Under the pieces are notes generated by a model. That model had not been told where the DNA came from, did not search any database, and saw nothing but the letters and a program-made list of their open reading frames with translations. DNA of 64,000 nt from Nocardioides sp. T2.26MG-1 (GTDB taxonomy: Bacteria > Actinomycetota > Actinomycetes > Propionibacteriales > Nocardioidaceae): positions 62,001-126,000 of the forward strand of contig NZ_CATNLZ010000002.1 in the NCBI RefSeq assembly GCF_950101795.1, in the 5' to 3' direction. The translations under genes and the position numbers were made by a program. This document shows positions 1 to 8,028 of this stretch, piece by piece; positions within the stretch are counted from its first letter, which is position 1, and each line of letters begins with the position of its first letter.

Positions 1-756
1 GAGAACTTCCGGGCGGTGCTGACCTCGGACGGGTTCGTGAGCGCGCTCGTCACGACGCTCGAGTACTCCGTGCTCGGCACCGCCGGAGCGATCAGCGTCG
101 GCCTGGTCGCGGCGCTCGCGCTGCGCGCGCCGTTCCGCGGCCGCGGCCTGGTGCGCGCCGCGCTCCTGCTGCCGTACGTCGCCCCGGTGGTCGCCGCCAC
201 CTTCGTCTGGTCGACGCTGCTCAACCCGCAGTTCGGCCTGGTCAACGACTGGGGCACCGGCCTGCTCGGCTGGAAGGAGCCGATCGCCTTCCTCAGCTCG
301 CGTGATGAGCCCTCGGTCCTCGGCGTCACGCTGCCGCTGTCGACGAGCCTGCTCACCGTGATCGGGTTCGAGGCCTGGCGGTCGTTCCCCTTCGCGTTCC
401 TGTTCCTGACCGCACGCATGCAGGCGATCCCCGACACCCTCGACGAGGCGGCGCGCCTCGACGGGGCGACGCCGACGCAGCGGTTCCGCTACATCGTCTG
501 GCCGGAGGTGGCGCCGACGATCGCGGTGCTGTCGGTGCTGCGGTTCATCTGGACCTTCAACAACTTCGACGACATCTACCTGCTCACCGGCGGTGGCTCC
601 GGTACCCAGGTCGTGAGCGTGCGGGTGTTCGACTACCTGACCGCCCGCGGCGACATCGGGGCCGCGGCCGCGCAGGCGCTCGTGCTCGCGCTGATCCTCG
701 CCGTCCTCGTGACGACGTACCTGAAGTTCTTCGGCCGACGGGAGGAGCAGGCATGA
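1..756 (+). CDS. Sugar ABC transporter permease, MalF/YcjO type, 5'-truncated by the window edge
   Basis: Inner-membrane subunit of a binding-protein-dependent sugar importer. The reading frame is open from base 1 and reads ENFRAVLTSDGF before the first possible internal start (GTG at 16). That is the usual end of a MalF-type N-terminus, so the true start lies upstream. Several hydrophobic helices are visible, and the EAA loop that docks the ATPase is present as DEAARLDGATPTQRFRYIVW around residues 140-160. It overlaps the second permease by 4 bases. The binding protein is probably upstream; no ATPase for this system is in the window, so a shared MsmK/UgpC-type ATPase elsewhere is likely (inference). 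Confidence in the family is high; the substrate is unknown. Confidence 0.93.
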   Translation, partial: ENFRAVLTSDGFVSALVTTLEYSVLGTAGAISVGLVAALALRAPFRGRGLVRAALLLPYVAPVVAATFVWSTLLNPQFGLVNDWGTGLLGWKEPIAFLSSRDEPSVLGVTLPLSTSLLTVIGFEAWRSFPFAFLFLTARMQAIPDTLDEAARLDGATPTQRFRYIVWPEVAPTIAVLSVLRFIWTFNNFDDIYLLTGGGSGTQVVSVRVFDYLTARGDIGAAAAQALVLALILAVLVTTYLKFFGRREEQA

Positions 757-1661
757 GCGCCACCCGCACGAGCGCCTCGAGCCCCGCGCGCCGGTCGTTG
801 CGCAACACCGTGGAGGAGCGCAGCCTCGCCGTCCTGCGTCCGCTCGTGATCGCCGCGCTGCTGTTCGCCGCGGTCTTCCCGTTCTACTACATGGTGCTGC
901 TCTCGTTCCGGCCGCTCGACGAGCTGCTGCAGCACCCGGGATCGCTGTGGATCTCGCCCTCGGAGGTGCACCTCGGCACCTACGGCGACGTGCTGAAGTC
1001 CGTCGACGACGGCGGTCAGGGCTTCCTGGTCTTCATCCGCAACAGCCTGCTGGTGGCGGTGGCGACCGTGATCGTCACGCTCCTGGTCTCGGTGCCGGGC
1101 GCCTACGCCGTGAGCCGCCTCCAGTTCTTCGGCCGCCGCTACATCTCGGGGCTGTTCCTGGCCGTGTACTTCTTCCCCGCGATCCTGCTCGCCGTCCCGC
1201 TGTTCGTGTTCTACACGCGGATCGGGATGCGCGGGTCGCTGATCGGCCTGGTGATCGTGTACGTCGCCCAGGTGGCCGCAGTCTCGATCTACATGCTGCG
1301 CAACTACTTCGAGACCATCCCCGAGTCGCTCGAGGAGGCGGCCGCGATCGACGGCGCCTCCCGGCTGCAGGTCATGCGCCACATCAGCCTGCCCCTGGCG
1401 ATGCCCGCGATCATCTCCAACGCGCTGTTCATCTTCATGATCGCGTGGAACGAGTTCCTCTTCGCGCTGCTCTTCCTCGTGGAGAACCGAGACCGCTGGA
1501 CGGTCTCGCTCGGCCTCTCGCAGCTCTCGGGAAGCATCGAGGTGCCGACCACCACGCTGATGGCGGGCTCCGTGATCCTCACGCTGCCGATCATCGTGCT
1601 CTTCTTCCTCAGCGAACGCTGGCTGACCGGCGGCCTCACCGCCGGCGCCGAGAAGGGCTGA
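753..1661 (+). CDS. Sugar ABC transporter permease, MalG/YcjP type
   Basis: Second membrane subunit of the sugar importer, pairing with the upstream permease. It has 302 residues, the usual MalG length, with an N-terminal helix (about 30-50) and five further hydrophobic segments. The EAA loop reads LEEAAAIDGASRLQVMRHIS near residues 190-210. The ATG start overlaps the upstream stop by 4 bases (ATGA), which implies translational coupling. A gap of about 40 bases with a purine-rich RBS (agaagga) leads to the dehydrogenase gene, so all of these are probably co-transcribed. Confidence 0.94.
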   Translation: MSATRTSASSPARRSLRNTVEERSLAVLRPLVIAALLFAAVFPFYYMVLLSFRPLDELLQHPGSLWISPSEVHLGTYGDVLKSVDDGGQGFLVFIRNSLLVAVATVIVTLLVSVPGAYAVSRLQFFGRRYISGLFLAVYFFPAILLAVPLFVFYTRIGMRGSLIGLVIVYVAQVAAVSIYMLRNYFETIPESLEEAAAIDGASRLQVMRHISLPLAMPAIISNALFIFMIAWNEFLFALLFLVENRDRWTVSLGLSQLSGSIEVPTTTLMAGSVILTLPIIVLFFLSERWLTGGLTAGAEKG

Positions 1662-1703
1662 CCGCTCCACCCGCTCCCCCCGCCCACCCACAGAAGGACT
1701 CCC

Positions 1704-2759
1704 GTGCCCCAGGTCGTCTCGTTCAACGCCCCCCGCGACGTCTCCCTCGTCGAGTGCGACGTCGCTCCGCTCACCCGCGACGGTGTGCGGGTCCGCACGT
1801 GGTACTCCGGCATCTCCGCCGGCACCGAGCTGACGGCGTACCGCGGGACGAACCCCTACCTCAACGGCACCTGGGACGCCGAGGCGCGGCTGTTCCGGGC
1901 CGGCAGCCCGACCTTCGCCTACCCCGTGGCCGGCTGGGGGTACTCCGAGATGGGCGAGGTCGTCGAGGTCGGCACCGACGTCACGTCCGTGTCGCCCGGC
2001 GACCTGGTCCACGGGATCTGGGGACACCGCAGCGAGGCCGTCATCCCGGCCGCCGCCGTCGCCGACCGGACGCTGTCCCGCGCCGCCGACCCGCGCACCG
2101 GCACCTTCGCCCGGGTCGGCGCGATCGCCCTGAACGCCGTGCTCGCCTCGGACGCCCGGCTGGGCGACCGGGTCGCGGTCTTCGGGCAGGGCGTGATCGG
2201 TCTGCTCGCCACCCGCCTGCTCACGCTCGCCGGCGCCGAGGTGACCGCGGTCGACGCCTACAACGAGCGACTCGCGGTCGCCCGGGAGCTCGGGGCAGCG
2301 CACGTGGTGCGCGCCGACCACCCCGACGGAGCCGGGGCCGCGGTGCGCGACCTGACCGGGGGTGCCGGCATGGACGCGGCCATCGAGCTCAGCGGCAGCG
2401 ACCGTGCCCTGCACGAGGCCACCCGCTGCGTCGTCGTGGACGGGACGGTGGTGGCCTCGGGCTTCTACCAGGGCGGCGCCACCCACCTGCGGCTCGGCGA
2501 GGAGTTCCACCACAACCGGGTCCGGATCGTCGCGAGCCAGATCTCCGGCACCCCGCTCGCACTGGGACCCCGGTGGCACCAGCCCCGGCTGGTCCGGGTC
2601 TTCATGGACCAGGTCGCCGCCGGCCGGGTCGACGTCGCCCGGCTGGTCACCGACGTCGTCGACGCCGCCGACGTGGCCAGGGCGTTCGAGAGGCTCGACG
2701 CCGGCGACCCGGGGACCCTCCAGGTCCTGCTCCGCTTCGACGCCGCCCCGATCGCGTGA
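1704..2759 (+). CDS. Medium-chain (MDR) NAD(P)-dependent sugar dehydrogenase, YcjQ-like
   Basis: A 351-residue alcohol-dehydrogenase-superfamily protein. A GroES-like N-terminal domain (about 1-130) contains SGISAGTELTAYRGT where classical enzymes carry the catalytic zinc cysteine. A Rossmann domain follows with GQGVIG near residues 160-165. The canonical GHE zinc signature and the four-cysteine structural zinc loop are not evident. In E. coli the MDR YcjQ works beside two sugar permeases and a Gfo/Idh protein on 3-keto/3-hydroxy glycosides. The same neighbours here suggest oxidation or reduction of a glycoside at C3 (inference). RBS agaagga precedes ATG-equivalent GTG 1704. Confidence 0.82.
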   Translation: MPQVVSFNAPRDVSLVECDVAPLTRDGVRVRTWYSGISAGTELTAYRGTNPYLNGTWDAEARLFRAGSPTFAYPVAGWGYSEMGEVVEVGTDVTSVSPGDLVHGIWGHRSEAVIPAAAVADRTLSRAADPRTGTFARVGAIALNAVLASDARLGDRVAVFGQGVIGLLATRLLTLAGAEVTAVDAYNERLAVARELGAAHVVRADHPDGAGAAVRDLTGGAGMDAAIELSGSDRALHEATRCVVVDGTVVASGFYQGGATHLRLGEEFHHNRVRIVASQISGTPLALGPRWHQPRLVRVFMDQVAAGRVDVARLVTDVVDAADVARAFERLDAGDPGTLQVLLRFDAAPIA

Positions 2760-3859
2760 TCCCCGTGGACAGCGCGATGGACCTCGACCCCCTCCCCGAC
2801 GAGCGGCCCCGGCTGCCCGACGACCCGGCGCTGCGCGGAGGCGTCGCGATCCTCGGCGCCGGCACCATCGCCCACACGGCACACCTGCCGGCCTACGAGC
2901 GGCACGGCATCGGGGTCACCGGGGTGTGGAGCCAGGCCCCCGAGACCACGAGCGACACCCTCGAGCGGTTCCCGTCCGTGGGGCGCGTCTACCCGAGTGC
3001 CGAGGACCTGCTCGCGGACCCCGAGGTGCGCGTCGTGGACATCGCGACGCCGACGGCCGGCCGGATGGCCTGGATCGAGCGGGCCGTCGATGCCGGCAAG
3101 CACGTGCTCGCCCAGAAGCCCCTGACGACCGACCCCGCCGATCTCGCCGCGCTCCCGGGCCTCCTCGACCGCGCCCGGGAGCGCGGCGTCCGCGTCGCGG
3201 TCAACCAGAACGGCCGGTGGGCCCCGGCCTGGCGGCTCGCCACGCTCCTGCTGCGCCAGGGCGCGATCGGCGACGTCGTCGGGGTCACCCACCTCCACGA
3301 CAAGCCGCTGCCGCCGCTGGTCGGCACGCCGTTCGACGACCTCGACCACATGCTGGTGACCGACTACCTCATGCACTGGATCGACATCACCCGCACCTGG
3401 CTCGACCCCGCCGCCGTCGTATCCGTCCACGCCACCGACAGCCGGGTGCCCGGACAGCCGGCCGAGTCGCGGAACCCCTGGTCGGCCACCATCGGGCTCG
3501 GCTGCGACACCGGCGCCACCGCCACGCTGCGGATCGTCGGCAACGCCCGGGCCACCCACCCCTCCTGCCCGTTCTGGATCCACGGCACCGAGGGCACGCT
3601 GCGCGGCAGCGTGCTGGTCGGCTCGGACCGGCTCGTGCTCGACCGCGACGGCGAGGTCCGCGAGCTGCCGCTGCGGGGCCAGTGGTTCGTCGACGGGTTC
3701 GCCGGCACCATGGGTGAGCTCCTGTGCGCGGTCGCCGAGGACCGCGAGCCGGAGAACTCCGCCGCCCACGCGGCCGGGTCCGTGCGGATCATGCTCGCCG
3801 CCCGCGACTCCGCGGACCGGGGCGGTGCCGTGATCGGCACCCGGGGCGACCTCCCATGA
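2756..3859 (+). CDS. Gfo/Idh/MocA-family NAD(P) sugar oxidoreductase, YcjS-like
   Basis: About 367 residues. An N-terminal Rossmann fold has VAILGAGTIAHTAHLPAYER (about 25-45). The family lysine motif appears as QKPLTTD rather than EKP. A C-terminal alpha/beta domain carries DYLMHWIDITR, the position of the conserved substrate-binding histidine/aspartate. The start is taken as GTG 2756, giving a 4-base overlap with the preceding stop; ATG 2777 is the alternative. Family members oxidise or reduce ring hydroxyls of sugars and inositols. Beside an MDR dehydrogenase this suggests a two-step keto-sugar interconversion (inference from the ycj operon). Confidence 0.85.
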   Translation: MIPVDSAMDLDPLPDERPRLPDDPALRGGVAILGAGTIAHTAHLPAYERHGIGVTGVWSQAPETTSDTLERFPSVGRVYPSAEDLLADPEVRVVDIATPTAGRMAWIERAVDAGKHVLAQKPLTTDPADLAALPGLLDRARERGVRVAVNQNGRWAPAWRLATLLLRQGAIGDVVGVTHLHDKPLPPLVGTPFDDLDHMLVTDYLMHWIDITRTWLDPAAVVSVHATDSRVPGQPAESRNPWSATIGLGCDTGATATLRIVGNARATHPSCPFWIHGTEGTLRGSVLVGSDRLVLDRDGEVRELPLRGQWFVDGFAGTMGELLCAVAEDREPENSAAHAAGSVRIMLAARDSADRGGAVIGTRGDLP

Positions 3860-5199
3860 GCGGGACCCTCACCGAGGTGGTCGTCGACCCCGCGCGGGCC
3901 CGGTTCTACGCCGAGGGCTGGCAGAGCTGGAGCCCGACCACCTGGGCAGCGTGGGGGAGCCCGCAGCGGCCGGCCGAGCCCTGGCAGCACACGATGCGCT
4001 TCCGGCCGGGCACCCCGCTCCCCGAGGACGACACGATCCAGGGCGAGGGCCTGCTCGTCGTCGACCCCGGCACCGGCGCACCGGCGGTCCGTTGCGCAGT
4101 GGCGGAGGCGACCGAGAAGGTCCCCACCCTCCGGGCCTCCCTCGACGGCGACCGGGTGCGGGTGAGCAGCGACGGGGCGGTCGACGTCTCCGAGCACGAT
4201 GGCCCCGTCGCCGCGCTGACGTCCTTCGGCGACGCCTTCGCCACCGCCGCCGGCGCCGGAGCGCCGCGACCGGCACCACGGGTGTGGTGCAGTTGGTACC
4301 GGTACTTCGAGGAGGTCACCGCCCGCGACGTCGTCGAGAACCTCTCGGCCTTCGAGGACGCCGGGCTGGTCGTCGAGGTGGTGCAGATCGACGACGGGTG
4401 GAGCGCCGGGCTCGGCGAGCACCTGCGACCGGCAGCCGGCTTCTCCGACCTGCCGGGCCTGGTCGACCGCATCCGGTCCACGGGCCGGCGCGCCGGCATC
4501 TGGCTTGCGCCGTTCCTCGTCGGTGCGGACACTGCGCTCGCCCACGAGCACCCCGACTGGCTCGTCGGCGACGCCGGGCGGAACTGGGGCCAGGAGCTGC
4601 GCGGCCTGGACCTCACCCACCCCGGGGTCCGCGAGCACCTCGCGACCGTCGTCCGCGACCTCGTCGACCTCGGCGTCGACTACCTCAAGCTCGACTTCCT
4701 CTACGCCGGGGCCCTGCCAGGCCGACGTCGCGAGGACGTGTCCCCGGTGGCGGCGTACCGCTCCGGGCTGCAGCTGCTGCGCGAGGCTGCCGGCCCGGGC
4801 GCCTACCTGCTCGGCTGCGGGGCGCCGATCCTGCCCAGCGTCGGCCTCCTGGACGCGATGCGGGTCTCGCCCGACACCTTCCACGAGGGCGGCGAGGACG
4901 GGTCCACCGGGCTGCGCGGCCGGATGTCGCTGGTCGCGCGGGCCTGGCAGCAGGGGCGGTTCTGGGTCAACGACCCCGACAGCCTGGTCGCTCGCCCCAC
5001 CTACTCGCAGCGGGAGCGCTGGGCCGAGACCATCGCGATGTACGGCGGCCTGCGGTCCTTCTCCGACCGGGTCGCCGAGCTCGACCCGTGGGGTCTGGAC
5101 ACCACCCGCCGGCTGATGAGCGACGCGCCGGCGCCCGGCCCCTTCGCCGCCGCGGTCGTCGAGCGGTCGCTCGACCCGGCGAGCGAGGAACCCGTGTGA
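3856..5199 (+). CDS. Glycoside hydrolase family 36 alpha-galactosidase-like enzyme
   Basis: 447 residues starting at ATG 3856, overlapping the upstream stop by 4 bases. The short N-terminal beta region is followed by a GH36-type barrel: VWCSWYRYFEEVT (about 137-150), VVQIDDGWSAGLG, RRAGIWLAPFLVG, and the nucleophile strand DYLKLDFLYAG (Asp near 277). The acid/base region reads MRVSPDT (Asp near 338). There is no signal peptide, so it acts in the cytosol on imported substrate. It is shorter than the 700-residue AgaR/RafA enzymes and fits the compact GH36 branch. Alternative: a GH27-like or galactosyl-transferase activity. Context suggests it trims an alpha-glycosylated substrate before the phosphorylase acts. 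Confidence 0.82.
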   Translation: MSGTLTEVVVDPARARFYAEGWQSWSPTTWAAWGSPQRPAEPWQHTMRFRPGTPLPEDDTIQGEGLLVVDPGTGAPAVRCAVAEATEKVPTLRASLDGDRVRVSSDGAVDVSEHDGPVAALTSFGDAFATAAGAGAPRPAPRVWCSWYRYFEEVTARDVVENLSAFEDAGLVVEVVQIDDGWSAGLGEHLRPAAGFSDLPGLVDRIRSTGRRAGIWLAPFLVGADTALAHEHPDWLVGDAGRNWGQELRGLDLTHPGVREHLATVVRDLVDLGVDYLKLDFLYAGALPGRRREDVSPVAAYRSGLQLLREAAGPGAYLLGCGAPILPSVGLLDAMRVSPDTFHEGGEDGSTGLRGRMSLVARAWQQGRFWVNDPDSLVARPTYSQRERWAETIAMYGGLRSFSDRVAELDPWGLDTTRRLMSDAPAPGPFAAAVVERSLDPASEEPV

Positions 5200-6872
5200 G
5201 CCGCCTCCGGAACCGGGTGCTCCCGCTCGCCGAGCAGCTCTACCCCGGCCGCGGCCAGGAGGTCGCCGACCGGCTGCTCGCACTCGTCGACGGCCGCAGC
5301 GGACCAGGTCGTGCGCGCCCCGACGAGGGCACGTCGTACCTCATCACCTACGGAGACGCCGTGCGCCGGCCCGGCGAGACCCCGCTGCACACGCTGGCCG
5401 AGGTGCTGCGCGACCACGTCGGCGACATCGTCAGCGACGTCCACCTGCTGCCGATGTTCCCGTGGACCAGCGACGACGGGTTCGCGGTCGTCGACCACCG
5501 CGAGGTCAATCCGGCGCTCGGCACCTGGGACGACCTCGCCGAGCTGGAGAAGCACCACGGGCTGATGTTCGACTTCGTCGCCAACCACGTCTCCGCGTCG
5601 AGCCAGTGGTTCCGCGGCTGGCTCGCCGGCGACCCGGCGTACGACGGGTTCTTCATCGCCCGCGACCCGGCCTTCGACGCCAGCCGGGTGGTGCGACCCC
5701 GGGTCTCCCCGCTGTTCCATCCGTTCGAGCGCGGCGACGGCCGCACCGTGGAGGCGTGGACGACCTTCGGCGCGGACCAGGTCGACGTCAACGTCGGCAC
5801 CGTCGAGGCGCTCCTGGAGCTCACCGACGTGCTCGTCGGCTACGTCGAGCGCGGCGCGTCCGCGGTGCGCCTGGACGCGATCGGGTTCCTCTGGAAGGAG
5901 TCCGGCACCACCTGCCTCCACCTGCCGCAGACCCATGCGGTGGTCAAGCTGTGGCGGGCGGTCGTCGACCACGTCGCCCCCGGCACCCAGCTGCTGACGG
6001 AGACCAACGTGCCGCACGCTGAGAACGTCGCCTACTTCGGCGACGGCACCGACGAGGCGCACCTGGTCTACCAGTTCGCGCTTCCGCCGCTGGTGCTGCA
6101 CTCGTTCGTCAGTGGCAGCACGGAGAAGCTGACGGCCTGGGCCAGGGACATCACGGGGCCGGTCGGTGAGAACGCGACCTGGTTCAACTTCCTCGCCAGC
6201 CACGACGGCATCGGGCTGCGCCCCACAGAGGGCATCCTCGACGACGAGGAGCGGCAGGCGCTGGTCGCGCGGACGCTCGCCCACGGCGGCGCGGTGTCGA
6301 TGGCCTCGGTCGACGGGCGGCAGAGCGTCTATGAGCTCAACATCAGCTTCCTCGATGCGCTGGTGACGCCGGAGGACGTGCGTGACGCGGAGGCCGTGGC
6401 CGCGCGCGCACTGGCGGCGCACAGCATCCTGCTGTCGTTCATCGGCGTGCCCGCGATCTACTACCACTCGCTGTTCGGTTCCTCGGCCGACCGGGAGGGT
6501 ATGCGGATCTCCGGCATCAACCGTCGCATCAACCGGGCCGTGCTCGACGCCGACGCCCTCGAGCGCGAGCTGCACGAGGACCCGCGGCGCTCGCTGGTGT
6601 TCACCGGCATCGCCGGTCTCATGGCGGCCCGCCGGCAGCACGCCGCGTTCTCGCCGTACGGCGCGCAGCAGGTCGAGGACCACGGCGCAGGGGTGTTCGT
6701 GGTCCGCCGCGCCGTGGGCACGGACGACGAGATCGTGTGTGCGACGAACGTCCGTGGCGAGGCGGCGGTGCTGCCCGCGGTATCCGGCACGGACGTCCTC
6801 ACCGGCCGCCGGCACGACCCGCTGCTGCTGCCACCGTACGGCTACGCCTGGATCCGTCCCGGCCGCGGGTGA
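5196..6872 (+). CDS. GH13_18 glycoside phosphorylase, probably glucosylglycerate phosphorylase (YcjM-like)
   Basis: 558 residues from GTG 5196 (4-base overlap). GH13 motifs are intact: MFDFVANHVSASS, nucleophile AVRLDAIGFLWKE, acid/base LLTETNVPHAEN, and NFLASHDGIGLRP. The subfamily comprises sucrose, glucosylglycerol, 6'-phosphosucrose and glucosylglycerate phosphorylases, which yield alpha-glucose-1-phosphate. Sucrose phosphorylases are usually near 490-500 residues, while glucosylglycerate phosphorylase (E. coli YcjM) is near 560. The very next gene encodes glycerate kinase, which would consume the released glycerate. I therefore favour 2-O-alpha-glucosylglycerate as substrate (inference); sucrose or glucosylglycerol are the alternatives. 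Confidence 0.85.
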   Translation: MSRLRNRVLPLAEQLYPGRGQEVADRLLALVDGRSGPGRARPDEGTSYLITYGDAVRRPGETPLHTLAEVLRDHVGDIVSDVHLLPMFPWTSDDGFAVVDHREVNPALGTWDDLAELEKHHGLMFDFVANHVSASSQWFRGWLAGDPAYDGFFIARDPAFDASRVVRPRVSPLFHPFERGDGRTVEAWTTFGADQVDVNVGTVEALLELTDVLVGYVERGASAVRLDAIGFLWKESGTTCLHLPQTHAVVKLWRAVVDHVAPGTQLLTETNVPHAENVAYFGDGTDEAHLVYQFALPPLVLHSFVSGSTEKLTAWARDITGPVGENATWFNFLASHDGIGLRPTEGILDDEERQALVARTLAHGGAVSMASVDGRQSVYELNISFLDALVTPEDVRDAEAVAARALAAHSILLSFIGVPAIYYHSLFGSSADREGMRISGINRRINRAVLDADALERELHEDPRRSLVFTGIAGLMAARRQHAAFSPYGAQQVEDHGAGVFVVRRAVGTDDEIVCATNVRGEAAVLPAVSGTDVLTGRRHDPLLLPPYGYAWIRPGRG

Positions 6873-6876
6873 GCGC

Positions 6877-8028
6877 GTGAGGGTGGTCGCGGCGCTCGAC
6901 TCGTTCAAGGGGTCGCTCGACAGCGCTGCCGCGGGGTGGGCGGTCCGCGACGGTGTCCTGGCGGCCGATCCCACGGCAGCGGTGGTCGTCCACGCCGTCG
7001 CCGACGGCGGCGAGGGCACGCTCGCCGCCCTGCTCGGGGGCGGCGGTCGTGAGGTGCCGGTCGACACCGTGGACGCGATAGGCCGGCCAGTCACCGCCGC
7101 GATCGGGCTGCTGGATCACGACGGCCGCCGGACCGCGGTGGTCGAGGCGGCCCGCACCATCGGCCTGGCCGGCGTCGGTGTCGTCGACTCCGCCCTGCCG
7201 CCGCGCGCCTCGTCGTACGGCGTCGGCCTCCAGGTGCGGGCCGCGCTCGAGCTGGGTGTCGACCGGGTGCTGGTCGCGCTCGGCGGGACCGCCTCCACCG
7301 ACGGGGGCGCCGGCATGCTCGCGGCGCTCGGCGCCGAGCTGGTCGACGCCACGGGCCGCCGCCTCGACCCCGCCGACGGCAACCCGCTGTGGCACGGCGC
7401 GCTGCTGGGGCCGGGGTCGCTGCCCGCGACCGACGCCGAGCTGTGCGTGCTGACCGACGTGCGCAACCCGCTGGCCGGCGTGGATGGCGCGGCCACCGTG
7501 TTCGGTCCGCAGAAGGGCGCGACACCGGAGCAGGTGCGCCTCCTCGAAGGGCGGATGACCGCCTGGGCCAGGTCGCTCGGGGACGCCGCACCCGGACCGA
7601 TCGCCACCGTCCCCGGCGCTGGCGCCGCCGGCGGCCTGGCCGCGGCCCTGCTCGCGCTGGGCGCGCGGCTCGAGCCCGGCTTCGCCCGGGTCGCGGCCGA
7701 GACGGACCTGGCGGGCGCGCTCGTGGGTGCCGACCTCGTGGTCACCGGCGAGGGGTCGCTGGATGCGCAGACCGCGTGGGGCAAGACGCCGGCCGGGGTC
7801 GCGCGGCTCGCGCGCGCGGCCGGCGCGGTCGTCGTGGCGCTGGGCGGGCGGGTCGAGCGCCCGACGGCCGGCGGCCTCTTCGACGCGGTCCTGCCGATCC
7901 ACTCCCGGCCACGGCCGCTGTCGGAGGCGATGGACCCCGCCGTCACTGCCGACGAGCTGGCCGCGACCGCCGGAGAGGTCGTGCGACTGGTGACGGCGGC
8001 ACGCCTAGGGTGGGCCCGTGACCGCTGA
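6877..8028 (+). CDS. Glycerate kinase, GK-I (GarK/GlxK) family
   Basis: 383 residues from GTG 6877, four bases after the phosphorylase stop. Family motifs: VVAALDSFKGSLDS at the N-terminus, VADGGEGT, ALGGTASTDGGAGMLAALG, VFGPQKGATPEQV, and VVTGEGSLDAQTAWGKTP. It phosphorylates D-glycerate with ATP to 2- or 3-phosphoglycerate, feeding glycolysis. As the last gene of the sugar operon it makes functional sense if the phosphorylase releases glycerate. The downstream unknown gene overlaps its last 11 bases. Confidence 0.94.
   Translation: MRVVAALDSFKGSLDSAAAGWAVRDGVLAADPTAAVVVHAVADGGEGTLAALLGGGGREVPVDTVDAIGRPVTAAIGLLDHDGRRTAVVEAARTIGLAGVGVVDSALPPRASSYGVGLQVRAALELGVDRVLVALGGTASTDGGAGMLAALGAELVDATGRRLDPADGNPLWHGALLGPGSLPATDAELCVLTDVRNPLAGVDGAATVFGPQKGATPEQVRLLEGRMTAWARSLGDAAPGPIATVPGAGAAGGLAAALLALGARLEPGFARVAAETDLAGALVGADLVVTGEGSLDAQTAWGKTPAGVARLARAAGAVVVALGGRVERPTAGGLFDAVLPIHSRPRPLSEAMDPAVTADELAATAGEVVRLVTAARLGWARDR
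8006..8011 (+). promoter_or_regulatory. Candidate -10 box (leaderless start) for gene at 8018
   Basis: TAGGGT lies 6 bases before GTG 8018, inside the end of the glycerate kinase gene. The spacing would put the transcription start at or next to the start codon. Confidence 0.45.

Noticed and set aside
947..6872. Long overlapping frames in other phases of the sugar operon, such as 947-3859, 633-2882 and 3364-5283
   Set aside because: Composition is Arg/Gly/Pro/His-rich and lacks family motifs; they are shadows of high-GC genes. Only the in-family portions were kept.
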